Assembly (NCBI GenBank): GCA_029582265.1
Contig: CM055816.1
Span: 99,107,039-99,171,038 of the forward strand
Length of the DNA stretch: 64,000 bases
Origin: Zoroaster sp. YZ-2022
Lineage: Eukaryota > Echinodermata > Asteroidea > Forcipulatida > Zoroasteridae
Reading direction: 5' to 3'
The notes beneath the pieces were generated by a model. It worked only from the letters and a program-made list of their open reading frames with translations. It was not told where the DNA came from and searched no databases. The position numbers were made by a program, and so were the translations under genes. Positions 38,030-49,851 of this stretch are shown here, in pieces (within the stretch, counting starts at the first letter, position 1; every line of letters begins with the position of its first letter).

Positions 38030-38370
38030 TTCACCTTGAGGCTTCCTTCATTTTTGTTTAGAAACTAAATGAATTTCACACAATCTTCAGTCAAAGGGAG
38101 AATTTTGGTTGTTTCTGGCTCTTTCTTGCCTCTGCCGATATGCAGCAGAAGAAACAAGTGTCTTCCAGTAAATTTTCATAATGTGAATGAAATCATCAAC
38201 TTAGGCGATCCTGCACGATTTTGCTCACTGATATAGGCATTCTTTACGACCATAGCCAGATCCAAGAGTCCAAATCCAACACGTAAAGCAGTGGAGTATG
38301 CATTGTAACACTGATTAGTGTCGTCATATCCTGACACGGTGAGAGCACATTTGACAGCACCATCTTCGTT
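38030..38370 (-). repeat. Second copy of the recombinase-like segment
   Basis: Partner of 36466-36790. On the minus strand it encodes DGAVK then LTVSGYD..NQCYN.YSTALRVGFGLL in broken frames. It may be a duplicated exon region or a second element copy joined here. Confidence 0.8.
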
Positions 38371-38569
38371 GGGAGTGCCATTCAGAAGTTACGATACAAC
38401 CTGGGAAGCGGCAGTAAGGGGATCACATACGCTGATGCGACTTTTTACTTGACTAGTAAACTTTTCTTTGTTTACTCCTTAATTGATTGAAATTGTACCA
38501 GTCAGTTTCTACGTGATTTTAATTTTGGTCATTAATTATTGTTGGTTTCTGGTTGTCCGTGTTGCTATG

Positions 38570-39690
38570 AGTGTGGTTACGTCATTGGAGGACCTGCATA
38601 GGTCTCGGATGGAGGTTCAGGTTTTGCAGTTCAGTATATGGAGCAAATTTCGAGATTAGAGACAGCCTTGAAGGAGATGCAAGGGTCATGTATCAAGCAC
38701 GTGGACTCAGATGTTGAATTCAAGCTTCCTGGTCGGGGTTTGACGGAAATTGAGGAGGTGACGTCTGGGTACCTCACTTTGGAGGACCCACTAGCGAGTG
38801 AAGTCAAGACGTCAGGATCCCATCCTAAGGAAGGTGGTGGTGAGTTTAGTATGTTTGATTGGACAACTCCAATTAGGGGTAAGATGTCTAGCCCAGCTGT
38901 CTTTGCTGTGGATAAGAGTGTGAATAAGAATCCATTTGTTGACGCAGTAAGTACACCTGATGCAAAGAAGCTACATAGCGAGATAATGAGTTTTGCTACA
39001 CGCCGCCCACCTGGTGTGGCTGATAGCGTGAAGGTCGATGACTCTGGAGCAGACAAGGCGGGGCCTTGTCAGCTGAAGAAAGAAGCAAGAGGTATTGGGA
39101 AGGATGGGGTGATTCAGCAAGTTTCGCAGGTTCCCCGCCGTCCAAGTATTGTACCTGATAGGTATAATGGTAAAGTTCCGTGGAATGAATATTACGGACA
39201 CATTGAGAGTTGTCGGGTGGTAACCGATGGGATGATGCACAGTCAGCCGCATATTTGGCTGCAAGTCTTCAGGGAGATGATGTCCGTATGCTCATCACGG
39301 GCATACAAAAGCGTATGATGACATGGTTGGGTTGTTGAAAAGGTTTGGCCTGGGCCATCAGGCAGAGAATTTTCTTATTGAATTACGTCATCGACGGCAG
39401 AAACCTAAAGATTTGTCGGAGGCGCTACGGGCTGCTCTTGAAACAAAGGTGGAGGCGCAACGAACAATGGATAGGTCGTTCAAGTTTGCTCGGGGAATAG
39501 ACAAAGACGTGGAGGATAGATTTCAGTCGGTTGAGCAGACCGAAGTCAGCATTCGAAGTGTGTGAGCGATTTGGCTCAACAATTGGAGAAGATGCTGGAC
39601 GTGTTGTTACCACAGCAACAGGCGAGCGATTGGTGGTTCCCCACCCCCGTGGAAGAGAACGAAGGCAAATATGAATTGCCATAACTGTGG
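38570..39690 (+). pseudogene. Gypsy-type gag remnant
   Basis: The frame from 38638 reads RPSIVPDRYNGKVPWNEYYGHIESC, the usual gag matrix/capsid motif with PD.Y.GK.PW. After a frame change it continues from 39323 as RFGLGHQAENFLIELRHRRQKPKDLSEAL, the capsid part. A lone NCHNCGV near 39670 is half a zinc knuckle, then stops follow. Gag packages the element's RNA; this copy is frameshifted and lacks protease and reverse transcriptase, so it is dead. Confidence 0.75.
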
Positions 39691-40686
39691 TGTCACAAGT
39701 GACCTTTAGTTATGTAAATAAGTAATACAAGTTTCAGTAAAGATAATAGTTTTCTAACCAGGCCTTACAGTATGTTTATTTTACTTACCTTTATTTTGAT
39801 TGGCCTAAAGTAAGTTCGAATAAATTAGTAGTTAATAAGAATAGAATCAAAGTGTTGGCCCATGAGGGAAGTAATCAAATAGGTCAGTACTAAGTGTGTG
39901 TGAAGTACTGCTATTGTTCCAATTGTGTGTGTGGGTGTGTGTGCATTTTTTTGCCATGGTTGGGAGCACATGTAAAGACATTCCTAGCAGATTCCTTTGG
40001 GGGTGGGACCAGGTTCTTGGCAAGTAGCATTGATAACAGGAGGACACTTGTTATAGAACTTTCAAGCAGGCGACATCGTATGCAATCAGACAGCCCTGTG
40101 AATGCTAATTTATATACACATGTACGTGTATATGCTACACTTAAAATTTCCTGACCGTAAGTTATAATTACTGATTTATTTACTGGGTATTTTAGTGGTA
40201 AATCTTGGTAGAATTTATCAGATATTTAGTAACAAAATAATTGCAGAGAAATGGGAATATTTGTATTGAATTAGAAATTCATGATGAAATTTAAAGAACA
40301 GTATTAACACTTTGTTCTGAGTCTACTCAGAACCTAGTTATTGTAAACCCCTGCAGTGAAAAGAGTTTGGTTATTCTTAATATTATTTTAGATGGCGTCC
40401 ATCCTGGGCATGATCTACGTGTGGTGCTAGGTGGGGACACAGTTCTCCTTCATGATACAATTTCTGTGGGTCTTTTGAAGCACCGAGGTCAACGACATTG
40501 CCGGAGGACTTACTGCACATCGCAAATACTTTATTTTGTGTAAAAGACCTCATCTATTTCTGGTATTGGTGTGATCATCTACACGGCAGAACTATTATTA
40601 GAATTCATGGTAAATGTGATTCCAGAATAGAACATTTTGTGGAGTTTTGCTACAAGCTATATGGAACTTTGCACCGGCTATCAGCA
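39691..40686. other. No gene recognised
   Basis: AT-rich sequence with a GTGTGTG-rich stretch near 39895-39945. A short broken frame near 40390-40500 (DGVHPGHDLRVVLGGD) is unassigned. Confidence 0.4.
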
Positions 40687-41095
40687 TTTGGGAATTGTGT
40701 ATTTCGCCAGTATTTTCTAGAATTTGGGAATTGTGTATTCCGCCAATAGTATTTTCTAGAATTTGGGAATTGTGTATTCCGTCAGTAGTATTTTCTAGAA
40801 TTTGGGAATTGTGTATTCCGCCAATAGTATTTTCTAGAATTTGGGAATTGTGTATTCCGCCAGTAGTATTTTCTAGAATTTGGGAATTGTGTATTCCGCC
40901 AGTAGTATTTTCTAGAATTTGGGAATTGTGTATTCCGCCAGTAGTATTTTTATAACATTTTGGGAATTGTGTATTCCGCCAGTAGTATTTTCTAGAATTT
41001 GGGAATTGTGTATTCCGCCAATAGTATTTTCTAGCATTTGGGAATTGTATATTCCGCTATTAGCATTTTTTTAGAATTTGGGAATTTGTTACTGG
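40687..41095. repeat. 39-bp minisatellite, about ten units
   Basis: TTTTCTAGAATTTGGGAATT followed by GTGTATTCCGCC and AGTAG recurs every 39 bp, with diverged units at the right end. The period is a multiple of three, giving an open frame with a 13-residue repeat (VFSRIWELCIPPV); not a credible gene. Confidence 0.9.
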
Positions 41096-41261
41096 ATAGA
41101 ATTTGGGAGTTTGTGAAGGTTAAGTAAAATAAGAATTAAATTGGTATATATGTCATTGAAGAAGTGTGATAGAGATCTTTTAATTACTGTGTCCAGTCAA
41201 ATAGACATGTTCACATCCTACATTGTCATGGAGGGTGCCACCCATAGTGGCTACGTGACAT

Positions 41262-41480
41262 GTGGTGGGCGGGGAGATTTTGCGAGAGAATGAGTTCATC
41301 AAGGAATTGCATGGTGGCAAGCTCGGAGGTCACCTTGGTGTTAGGAAGACACTGGCCTGTTTAAAGCAGAGGTATTTTTGGTCTGGCATGTCGGCCGATG
41401 TGAGGACCTGTCTTCGCCGATGTAGCCAGTGTGCAAAGAGACCCCCCCCCCCCCCCGAAGAGGCGAGTTGCGCCATTACA
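41262..41480 (+). pseudogene. Gypsy-type integrase zinc-binding fragment
   Basis: Encodes ELHGGKLGGHLGVRKTLACL, then RYFWSGMSADV and CLRRCSQCAKR, the H-H-C-C zinc module that precedes the integrase core in Gypsy pol. It ends in a poly-C run (about 41443-41456) and the catalytic core is missing. It may belong with the gag remnant at 38570-39690 after a large deletion. Confidence 0.75.
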
Positions 41481-41502
41481 ACAAAATATTATATTGAGTA
41501 AT

Positions 41503-41778
41503 ATGGAATCGGCAGGAGGTACCAGGGAGCTGGAATGTACACACTGCGGACAGTCGTTCAGCCAGTTGAGAGGGTTAATACGGCACAACAGATTGAGGCA
41601 TGGTCAACCAACATTCCTATATTGTCGACGGTGTATTTTTGACAAGCAGAGGGATAATGTCCGGAGACATTATAAATTCAAGCATGCAGACAACGTGTCA
41701 GAGGTGGCGGAAATGAAGCAGGAGCCAATTAGAATGGATCACTCAAGGGGGAAAAGTGCTCACAGTTCACAGAATTAA
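41503..41778 (+). CDS. Small C2H2 zinc-finger protein
   Basis: ATG at 41503 opens an intact frame of 91 residues. After MESAGGTRE comes CTHCGQSFSQLRGLIRHNRL with RH, a standard C2H2 finger, then CRRCIFDKQRDNVRRHYKFK with H, a second finger lacking some hydrophobic consensus positions. The tail is polar. It lies directly after the integrase fragment and may be a third ORF of that retroelement or an unrelated transposon exon; nucleic-acid binding is inferred from the fingers. Confidence 0.5.
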   Translation: MESAGGTRELECTHCGQSFSQLRGLIRHNRLRHGQPTFLYCRRCIFDKQRDNVRRHYKFKHADNVSEVAEMKQEPIRMDHSRGKSAHSSQN

Positions 41779-42061
41779 TATGAGGCGGGTAACCAGTTTG
41801 ATGGATGTCAAGAGCAAGTGTAAAGTCAGGATGCCGAGAAGGTTTTCCTACGATTAACGCATCTCTGCAGTATGCAACCCCCCTCTCACCCCTCCATGCC
41901 TCGCCCCAACATGCAGTGTCCACGGTCGCACCACCAGAGGTAGATGATGATGCCATTGGTATAGCATCCTCAACGCCACCATTGGAAATTATGACAGACG
42001 AGGAGGAACCTGTCAAATCTCCTGCCCGGTCACGACCACATCTCCACCGTCGAAGATATCC

Positions 42062-42340
42062 GTGGAACCGGAAACTTCATCAGTTGCAACCACACAGACA
42101 TCTTCTGAGCCAAGGGCTTTCCCACGTATACAACTAAGGAGACCAAGAGTACCAAAACTGGCCACGACTGTGGAGAACATCCAGACTTATACCTACGTGG
42201 ACAATGTAATGATTCACCGTGACACCAGACAGCGTACATACTTCCAGGACATATTCGTGAACCGGGAGGAACTGCCGGTGGGCCAAAGATGGACGAGTAG
42301 AGTCTTCTTGCTTGTTGTTTATAGTTTTATATATATTTAA
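42062..42340 (+). CDS. Hypothetical protein fragment
   Basis: The open frame includes FPRIQLRRPRVPKLA, TYTYVDNVMIHRD and REELPVGQRWTSR. There is no ATG at its head and I recognise no domain. It follows the C2H2 ORF on the same strand, so it may be a downstream part of the same disrupted unit. Confidence 0.3.
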   Translation: MEPETSSVATTQTSSEPRAFPRIQLRRPRVPKLATTVENIQTYTYVDNVMIHRDTRQRTYFQDIFVNREELPVGQRWTSRVFLLVVYSFIYI

Positions 42341-42342
42341 GG

Positions 42343-43387
42343 AAACGTTAACCTTTTATATTTATACCCTGGAACTGGTTGTATTCTTAAAGTCCAAATC
42401 AGGGTTTAATGACTGATAATTATTGTATATTTGTGATTGATAAGCAAATTATTGTCTATTTTGCTATATGATACCAAAGAGCCTAATTAATAAAGTAAGT
42501 ATTCCTTTAAATTGAAATGAGCTTTAGCATTTATAGAGCAAAGAACCGATGAACATCTTGGTAAGTTGTCCACCTCTTTCGCATAAAACATGTTATATTT
42601 TTGTAATCATGTTCTTAGGGTATTTATTAAGTGTTACTACTGTTAAAAGTGTAAATAATATATTTTATACTTTTATTGCTCCTAAAATTGTTGACATATT
42701 TTAACGAAACTTGTTGTTAAGAGTTTTGAAAAGTTGTGTGTTTTTATATAAAAAGAACTGGAACTCGGATTTTGTATATGATGTACACCCTGTAGCGTTT
42801 ATTAAAATTATTCGGCATTTCTGAATGAGGACATTTCAGGCCTGTCAAGAGGCTATGTCGCGCGACAGGATACTAGTTCACCCCTGCTGCGTTATGGAAC
42901 AGGCCGAAAGCGGTGATCGCTGCCGATGTGCAGTGATTGGGTAGCGCTATGTCACGTGCGATAAGGCTGCAGCGTAGGAAGCCTATACAAGCAGCGTCTG
43001 TAGCAGTGTCGGGCAGGGTTTGACAGTGCGGAAGCAAGGTAAGTCACCTGTTACAGTGCGGCTGAGCTGTGAGCAGCGTTGATCAATGGGGGCTATTGTG
43101 TAGTGCGGGTACCGTTCCTTTTAGGAGCTTGCGGGTTCGAAGAAAGGGTTTGTTACTGCAACCCTCACACCAGTCATTGTGAGGGGCGACATCCCTAAAG
43201 TGGTTAACGTAGGTTCATAGCCGAGTTAGCAATACTACAGAGGGTGTGAACATCCCAGGTTGGGCAGAGAAATTTGAGCAATTAAGACAAGATAATGTGG
43301 CATCACCAATGGAAAGCTTGTGGTAAACCTTCATCGCATTTCCAGGGCTCAATACCATCGGGCGGTTATGAGAAGATGGCTGATACG
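42343..43387. other. Possible LTR or promoter, otherwise unassigned
   Basis: AT-rich to about 42785, then a GC-richer block beginning TGTAGCGTTTATT (about 42792) with a splice-donor-like AAGGTAAGTC near 43038. It could be an LTR or 5' exon of an element, but no matching second end was found. Confidence 0.3.
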
Positions 43388-43606
43388 GAAGCATAGTACC
43401 GCCACATGAATATAAAAAAATCTCGCTCTCATCGTGTTTGTACAAAGTCCAAAGTTATCGTGTACGTATACGATAAAAACGTACACGATAATTTATCGTG
43501 TACGTACAAGATAAGTTTAAAGTTATCGTGTACTTACACGATAACTATCGTGTACATACACGATAAGAGCGAGATTTGTTTAAATCATGTGGCGGTACTA
43601 CGCTTC
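43388..43606. mobile_element. 219-bp MITE built of palindromes
   Basis: The ends form an inverted repeat of about 40 bp (GAAGC.TAGTACCGCCACATGA, then AAATCTCGCTCT). The core is a set of TATCGTGTACGTA/TACACGATA palindromes, four or more. No ORF. Target duplication not clear. Confidence 0.7.
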
Positions 43607-43979
43607 TGTAGGCTGAAGCTATTGCTAGTAATTAATCAAGGGATCTTTGGATGGAGGTCAATAAAAATAAGGGGAGAAAGAATTTTGATATTGATGGTTT
43701 TTTTGTGAAAATTACAAGCAATTATATAAGAGTGTTTCTTTTAATAAATGTGATTTGGAAAGTATTTGGTGTGATATTAATAAGAGGATACACACTGAAC
43801 ACAACTACCTATTGTGTGTGCATGATATAATACAACAAATTTGAATACATTTTCAGTATTTATTTTAATTTCATTGTATTGTTTTAATCCGAATCTGGAA
43901 AAAACTGTACGGAGGGTGGAGGTTAAACCATTACATAATACAGGCAATAATTGTTTTGACAGGAGCGTCAACATACTCC
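43607..43979. other. Spacer before N-RAG-TP copy B
   Basis: AT-rich; no recognisable gene or repeat. Confidence 0.4.
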
Positions 43980-44775
43980 ACAGCCGTTCCACCCCCCATA
44001 GCCACAACGTTAAAAACTTTCCTGAATTCGTTGGCGCAGCATTTCCCTACTCCAGTGCACCCTCTATCACGACGTCACGTATCCCAGTAAAATCCAAGAT
44101 GGCGTCCAACATTTGTCGTTGGAAAAATCGTCAAAAAACCACAAAAAAAATTGTTTTATAAAAGATTGATGTATAGAAAACGTTTTGAATAAAAACAGAG
44201 TGTAGATTATTGTTGATCTCAAATTTTATGCGTATTAACTAGATAAAATAGGTTGAGGAATTCTTGAAAATTAGCTTGCTTTCTACATTGTGTGTGTGAC
44301 AAAATTCGTCGTAGTTTACTTACACGATCGAAATATAGCTATCCTACAACTACCATTTATAGAAATACAAAAGTTTTCCCAAAAATGTCTTTCAATTTTT
44401 GAAAATAATTACTATTCCCACATAAAACCGAGTTTTTGCGAGTTTTTGTAAAAAGGGGCGGTGAAGTGGTGGCATTTCACGGAATTACTAGTAATAGTCG
44501 TCTGCATGCAGTCGTGTAGTATACGTACGTTGTGGATACATTTAACAGTGTATGTATACGTTGTGCATACAGTACACACGCTCATTGTTTACACGTACTC
44601 TGTGCTGCGCGCAATCTGTGTGGCGCGAGAATTGAATGTAAATTATGAGCAAATAAATTATTTATATGTATTGCGCAATGCATACATCACAGCAGTGTCA
44701 TCACTTCGCCGTGTATCACCAATATACGGAAGCGTTAAAGGGCCACAACCAAAAAAAAAATTCAAGTTACTATCT

Positions 44776-44840
44776 CGCCGCGGCGAGATACTAACTCGCC
44801 GCGGCGAGTTACTATCTCGCCGCGGCGAGTTAGTAGCGAG
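44776..44840. repeat. Subterminal palindrome array, left
   Basis: Three copies of CTCGCCGCGGCGAG, each a perfect palindrome, alternate with spacers like TTACTAT or ATACTAA. They may be protein-binding sites of the transposition proteins (inference). Confidence 0.85.
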
Positions 44841-45267
44841 GTTTCGGTTGCACACGGTTAGCGGAACAGCGACTTTTAGTAGCTGTGACGTCATCACTCT
44901 TTGCGCACTAATGACGTTTTACTCAATCTGTCAAAGTGTAAAAGTGTCGTCAACACGGATAACAGCTCCACTACACGTAAGTGAAAAACTGATAGTAAAA
45001 CTAGCAATTTCCTAAAAATTTCGAGAGAAAAACATAAATAATCAACCATAGAGATAGTTCATAGTTAGCATAAAGATAGTTCTGGTAGCATGTATGTTTA
45101 CTTCTGGTATCGGACTAGCCGCTGTATCTGTGTCAGTATGGGAATGGCCTAGGCTATATGGAAATGAAGAGGACCTCTTATGTTTCTTCACCACCAGAAA
45201 ATTTAAAATTTGATTCCCCCATCCCATATTTAGTCAGTGCATTTAATAAGGTTTCATCTTTCATTTT

Positions 45268-46076
45268 CAGAATGGCAAAGATTTTACCCTGGCCTTCTGA
45301 GGGAAGTTTTGGCGATTTCAAGTCAAGGCCAAGGAATTTCAAAAAATAGCATGGGAGGGAATCAACACTAACATGAATGATGCCATCAAGGCTAAGAACA
45401 TTTATGTGACACTGAGGGCATGCAAAGATCGCTTTCGACAGCTTCAGGATGCTCACCGAAGAAATGAAATGAGTTCTTTAAGGGCGTAAGTAATTTTTTT
45501 AACAGAAAAAAATATATTTATACGCATACAAATCACCATATAAATTTTAGGAAAATTTCAAAGAGGATATGAAAAAGTGTGAGACGGATGAAAAAGAGAT
45601 GCAGGGGGTAGCCATTAGAGCAGCAGCAATGGAATCCCTGGTTTCTGCCAAGAAGGCCCAAAATGGTGACAGAAAAGGTGCTTTTCTTAGGTCCCTTAGA
45701 TTTGATTTGAAAGTCATCCACTGTTGCCAGTGTCGTTTTCTATCTGATCCCTGGTTTTTTAACCAAAACAAATTTAAAGAGAAGGGGATTTTCTCACCCA
45801 AACTTTTACCCTTTGAGTTTTAAGATTTAATTTGAAAATCATTTCCTTGTAAGTGCTTTCATTTTGTTGATTGTTCTTTTTTAAACTGATCATTATTTCA
45901 GACAGAGCTGACCCCACCACAAAGGAAACGCCGAAGCACAGCAGACTATGTCAAGTACCTTGAAGACAAACTGGAATTTGAGCGTGAAAAGTTTTATTTG
46001 GAAAAAAGAAAGAGAAGCAAGGTTGGAAAAAGACAATGAAATGATGAAAATGATGATGACCCTAATAAAAAAGTAA
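45268..46076 (+). pseudogene. Harbinger Myb/SANT-like DNA-binding protein
   Basis: After an acceptor (TTTCATTTTCAG, ending about 45270) the reading passes a frame break and gives QKIAWEGINTNMNDA, then TLRACKDRFRQLQDAHRRN, the third helix region of a Myb/SANT/MADF-like domain. A second piece (about 45552-45665) encodes CETDEKEMQG..AAAMESL; a third (from about 45901) gives LTPPQRKRRST then a KLEFEREKF coiled stretch. In PIF/Harbinger elements such a protein recruits the transposase to the ends. Frame breaks show this copy is dead. It is convergent with the transposase. Confidence 0.65.
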
Positions 46077-46079
46077 GGT

Positions 46080-48290
46080 TAAACATATTTTAGGACTGCA
46101 CTGCTATGAATACGGTTTGTGAAACTAACACACGTTGGTGATCATAGAATTCCATGATTTGATTCCTCTGGCAGTATTTCCCCCGTTGATTTTGAAAACC
46201 GTGTTAACGTTTTCAAGTTTTGCAATTTTATTCCTGCATTTCATTGTTTTGTCAGGATTTCCAGAATCTACACATGGACATGCATTTTAAAATTTGTCAT
46301 TTTGTGATATGTTTCAAGTCCAGAGTTCAATTAAGCTCAAAGTGTGGGTTAGAAGTGAAAATTTTAATATACATTGTAAACATTCCTAGATACTTAGAAT
46401 GTTGAGCAAATTGTGGCTCAACATAAACACAAGTGACTAAATGTAAAAACACATGTGGAGAGTGGATACTTGCTTCAAGTTTGACTGTTTTCATTGCTTT
46501 GCCTCATGTAAAAAGAACACTCGGAGGTATAGCCAAAGGGCCCGTCATGAGTTTAAAAAAGTCGATATTTGTTTTATAACACCTGAACCATTTTATAAAG
46601 ATTCTGCATATTTTTTAGAAGACCTGCTACAATATATCAAACCAAAACACAGGTTCCACAGGTAACATGACAACAATTCACATTGCCAGAATTTGATGTA
46701 GTATGGACGACTGGTAGTTTATTGGTTTCTAAGGAATAGTACACAGTCTTTACAGTCTAGGCACACAGTCTTTACAGGTTCACACGATGCAATAGTACAG
46801 ATGGTATACATCATATGACTATTTAGTCAGAATTTATGTATAAGGTATTATAAGGTCTTTTTCAGATTTACATTGTGTATGTACCACTTTAAAAATTTAA
46901 AACTTAAAATTTAAAAAATTAATACTTTGTATCCCCTTCTTTGTCCTTGGTGTACAGGTTTGTGTTTTTACTACACTGTCTTGTTTTTATCATAAGTTTC
47001 ATATCATTTATATCATTTTTTAAGTGCAATGACGTGTGCAGTCTTTTGTTACTTCTCGTCTTTTACATGTATAGTAGATCCCTTGTCCAGTTTCTTCCAG
47101 TTCAATTATTGTTTTAAAGTTTGATGTATTTCATTTGATTTTAATCATTTATTTATTTAACATTTTAAAAGACTAAAGGGTTAATAAACCCTGAGACAAC
47201 ATTTTTACGTATTGACATTATGTGATAACATTTTCCTGTTAATATTTTCTTTATTGGCTTTTGACCAAAAAAAAAGATTATTTAATGTTCAACGGGTGCC
47301 GCCATCTTGGGACTCTGTGACGTAGCAGTGTTCCATCAAGCCAGACTGTCGTCACAAAGCGAATTCAAAAAGATGCATGTTGCAGTGTGGCACATACACG
47401 TGGCCTCAACAAATCTTAAGCGCATAATTGGACTATTTGAGGCCGCGCGTATGTGCAAAACGTCGTTTAGAACTTGCACTGTGACGATGGTCTGGCTAAT
47501 GGTACCGTACTCTATTACATAACCGGGTCCAAATATGGCGTCACCTGTGGAACACTAAAACACAATCATGTTATTGGGGGTAAAACAAAAAGCCAATAAA
47601 AAAATACTGATATGAACATGTGTAACTGTCTTAGTCTTAGAAATCTCACATCCGTCGACACGTAAAAATGTGTCTTGTGCTTCACTATCCCTTTAATTTT
47701 ATTTTCAGCAAAGGTTTTTATATTTTCAGGGTTTGTAATTTTTGCTTGAGTAATCAATCCCCGTTATGTAATTTGCATTTGTTGTTGCTGTGATTAAAAT
47801 CGATGTTTATGAATATCTTACAAAGCTAGCTTCATTTGTCAATATGAATTATAAGGTTGTTCCCTTCAAAGTGTGGGTGTAAGGAAGCATTGCCCAATTT
47901 CATGGAATTCCTCATTGTAACAATCGTCTTTCCCTGCTCACCGAGCTACCAACATGAACAGGAAATCAGTGTTAAGTTCCCTTTTAACCAGGGGAACATT
48001 TTATTTTGTTTTTCTTACAGAACATGAAATTGGGCACAGGAAACAAATTTATATAGGCCTTTACAGTAAAGAAAAAAAAATACTGGTAAACTTGCTGACT
48101 GATCAAGACCTGACAATTTTTATTCTAAACTATACTTTTGTTTTATTTGTTTAATCTCGTGGATCATAAATATAACTTAGTTATTGAAAGCCTGACATTC
48201 CAAAAATCACTAAATTCTTACAGATACAATCCTTGACGTAGGATTCATAATTCAGTTGCTCGTTAGGCAGACTTACTATATCATGAATGA
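46080..48290. other. Non-coding middle of the Harbinger-type element
   Basis: AT-rich; no further gene recognised between the Myb-like gene and the transposase. Confidence 0.5.
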
Positions 48291-48295
48291 TGGAA

Positions 48296-49382
48296 TCATG
48301 CTAAATAGTTCTCCAAGGAGGGTGCCGGGTCCAGCTGGAAGTAACTGCTTGTCTGATTTTCATAGATACAAGTATGGTAGTTAGTGAGGGGCCCGCCAAC
48401 TAGGTAGTACTTTGCCACTGGGGATAACAGTACTTTCAGGTTCTTACGAAAGTCAAGGAAGGCAAACATTTGTATCAACTTCCCGAATACCCACTCTACA
48501 CATTCTCGTACTGATGACATTCTTGAGTTGAATTCTTGTTGCTCAGCCCTCAGGTTTGCCCCTTTGAATAGACCTAGTAGATAACGTCTCATTGGATAAG
48601 CAGGGTCCCCATAAAGCGCGTAGGGCAGGTCATTTCTATCAGTCAGATCTCTTGCCTCATATTATTGCAGCAGTCCACCCATGCGAAGGAGAGCACTATC
48701 ATGTCTTCGACCTTCTACTGGGCCGTAAAGATGAGCAATCAACCCACAAGGTATCACCACTGACTGGAATTTTAAGGCATGTATCCTTTTGTGTCCGTTA
48801 TAACACACTCGCTGATGATGAGTTGGCCTACAAATTGGACGAACTGTCCCATCCACGAATCCAAAGCAATTCTGCAAAGGCGCCCCTTTGTCATGAATAA
48901 CATCTGCATAAACTTGCAGTTGTGCAGGATCTAGCCATGGTTTATCAAGGGATAGAAAGCGATGATGATGCAAAATAATTATACAAACCTTCAACGGTCT
49001 CATTGATAACGAGTGAAAGAGTGGATTTCGGTCTCCCAAAAACTCTTCCAAGTCCGATAGGCAATTTGGGTAAGCGAATCTCCTGAGGACCATGCAAATA
49101 GCATCAAAGCTACTGCAAGTGGACCCGTTCTAATTAAAGTTAGATTCTGTGGAAGTAAGCCTAAATGTCGTAGCCGGTAAATGTCATCCTTTAAAAATCT
49201 GAACTTATCTAAGCACTGATTATCTGTTAGTGTTAATATATCAAACCTGGGCCAGTCTGGACTGAATGTGATTCTCTTTGGTATCGGTGCATTGGTCAAG
49301 AGAAGGTATATAAAGTCATAGTCAAGTCATTGTCAAATTCGTTTTCAATCGCAAAATCGAGCATACTCATGGGCGCAGCCAT
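48296..49382 (-). pseudogene. HARBI1-like (PIF/Harbinger) transposase
   Basis: The likely start is MAAPMSMLDFAIENEFDND at 49382. Pieces in order are RITFSPDWPRF, DDIYRLRHLGLLP, LSLDKPWLDPAQLQ, FGFVDGTVRPICRP (first aspartate), HKRIHALKFQSVV, YGPVEGRRHDSAL, LYGDPAYPM (second aspartate) and RMSSVRECVEWVFGKL (glutamate). The DDE triad is thus visible. Frame changes near 49320 and 49060 and an in-frame TAA near 48660 inactivate it. The family cuts and pastes DNA in the nucleus with a Myb-like partner, here at 45268-46076. Confidence 0.85.
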
Positions 49383-49485
49383 TTTAAGTTTGCGCCCTCT
49401 ATAGCCTATCGTAAATGTAACCGCGACGATCGACGAAACACCCAAACTACACGTCTGAACGGTAACGCGTACTGTCATGACGGTT

Positions 49486-49570
49486 AGTAACTCGCCGCGG
49501 AGAGATAGTAACTCGCCGCGGCGAGATAGTAACTCGCCGCGGCGAGATAATAATTCGCCGCGGCGAGATA
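49486..49570. repeat. Subterminal palindrome array, right
   Basis: Four 22-bp units containing CTCGCCGCGGCGAG or one-base variants, mirroring 44776-44840. Confidence 0.85.
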
Positions 49571-49851
49571 GTAACTTGAATTTTTTTTTTGGTTGTGGCC
49601 CTTTAACGCTTCCGTACCAATATGTCTTGATGAATGAAAACGTTATTTTATCTGCCTAATGGGGTATATCAACACGAAATAATGACAAACCAGGCAAGTT
49701 ATATACAGTGCAGATGAATACATGTAAATAGTTATTTATTTGAAATATTAAAGAACAACTGAACTGAACTGTGTGTTTTCTTAGAATTATTTCATTGTTT
49801 AACCCCTTGAACTACTTACAATTTACATGTATTGTTGATTCTACTCGGCAG

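Larger units (their letters stand above)
44726..49615 (-). mobile_element. Harbinger-type element with 60-bp perfect TIRs
   Basis: The first 60 bp (44726-44785), starting ACGGAAGCGTTAAAGGGCC, are repeated exactly inverted at 49556-49615. ACCAATAT flanks both sides (44718-44725 and 49616-49623), an 8-bp target duplication. Inside are a Myb/SANT-like gene on the plus strand and a HARBI1-like transposase on the minus strand, the two-gene layout of PIF/Harbinger. Both genes are broken, but identical ends imply recent movement, presumably driven by a relative. Canonical Harbinger insertions duplicate 3 bp, so the 8 bp is anomalous. Confidence 0.85.

Noticed and set aside
40647..40955. ORF with a 13-residue repeat
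   Set aside because: Entirely produced by the 39-bp minisatellite.
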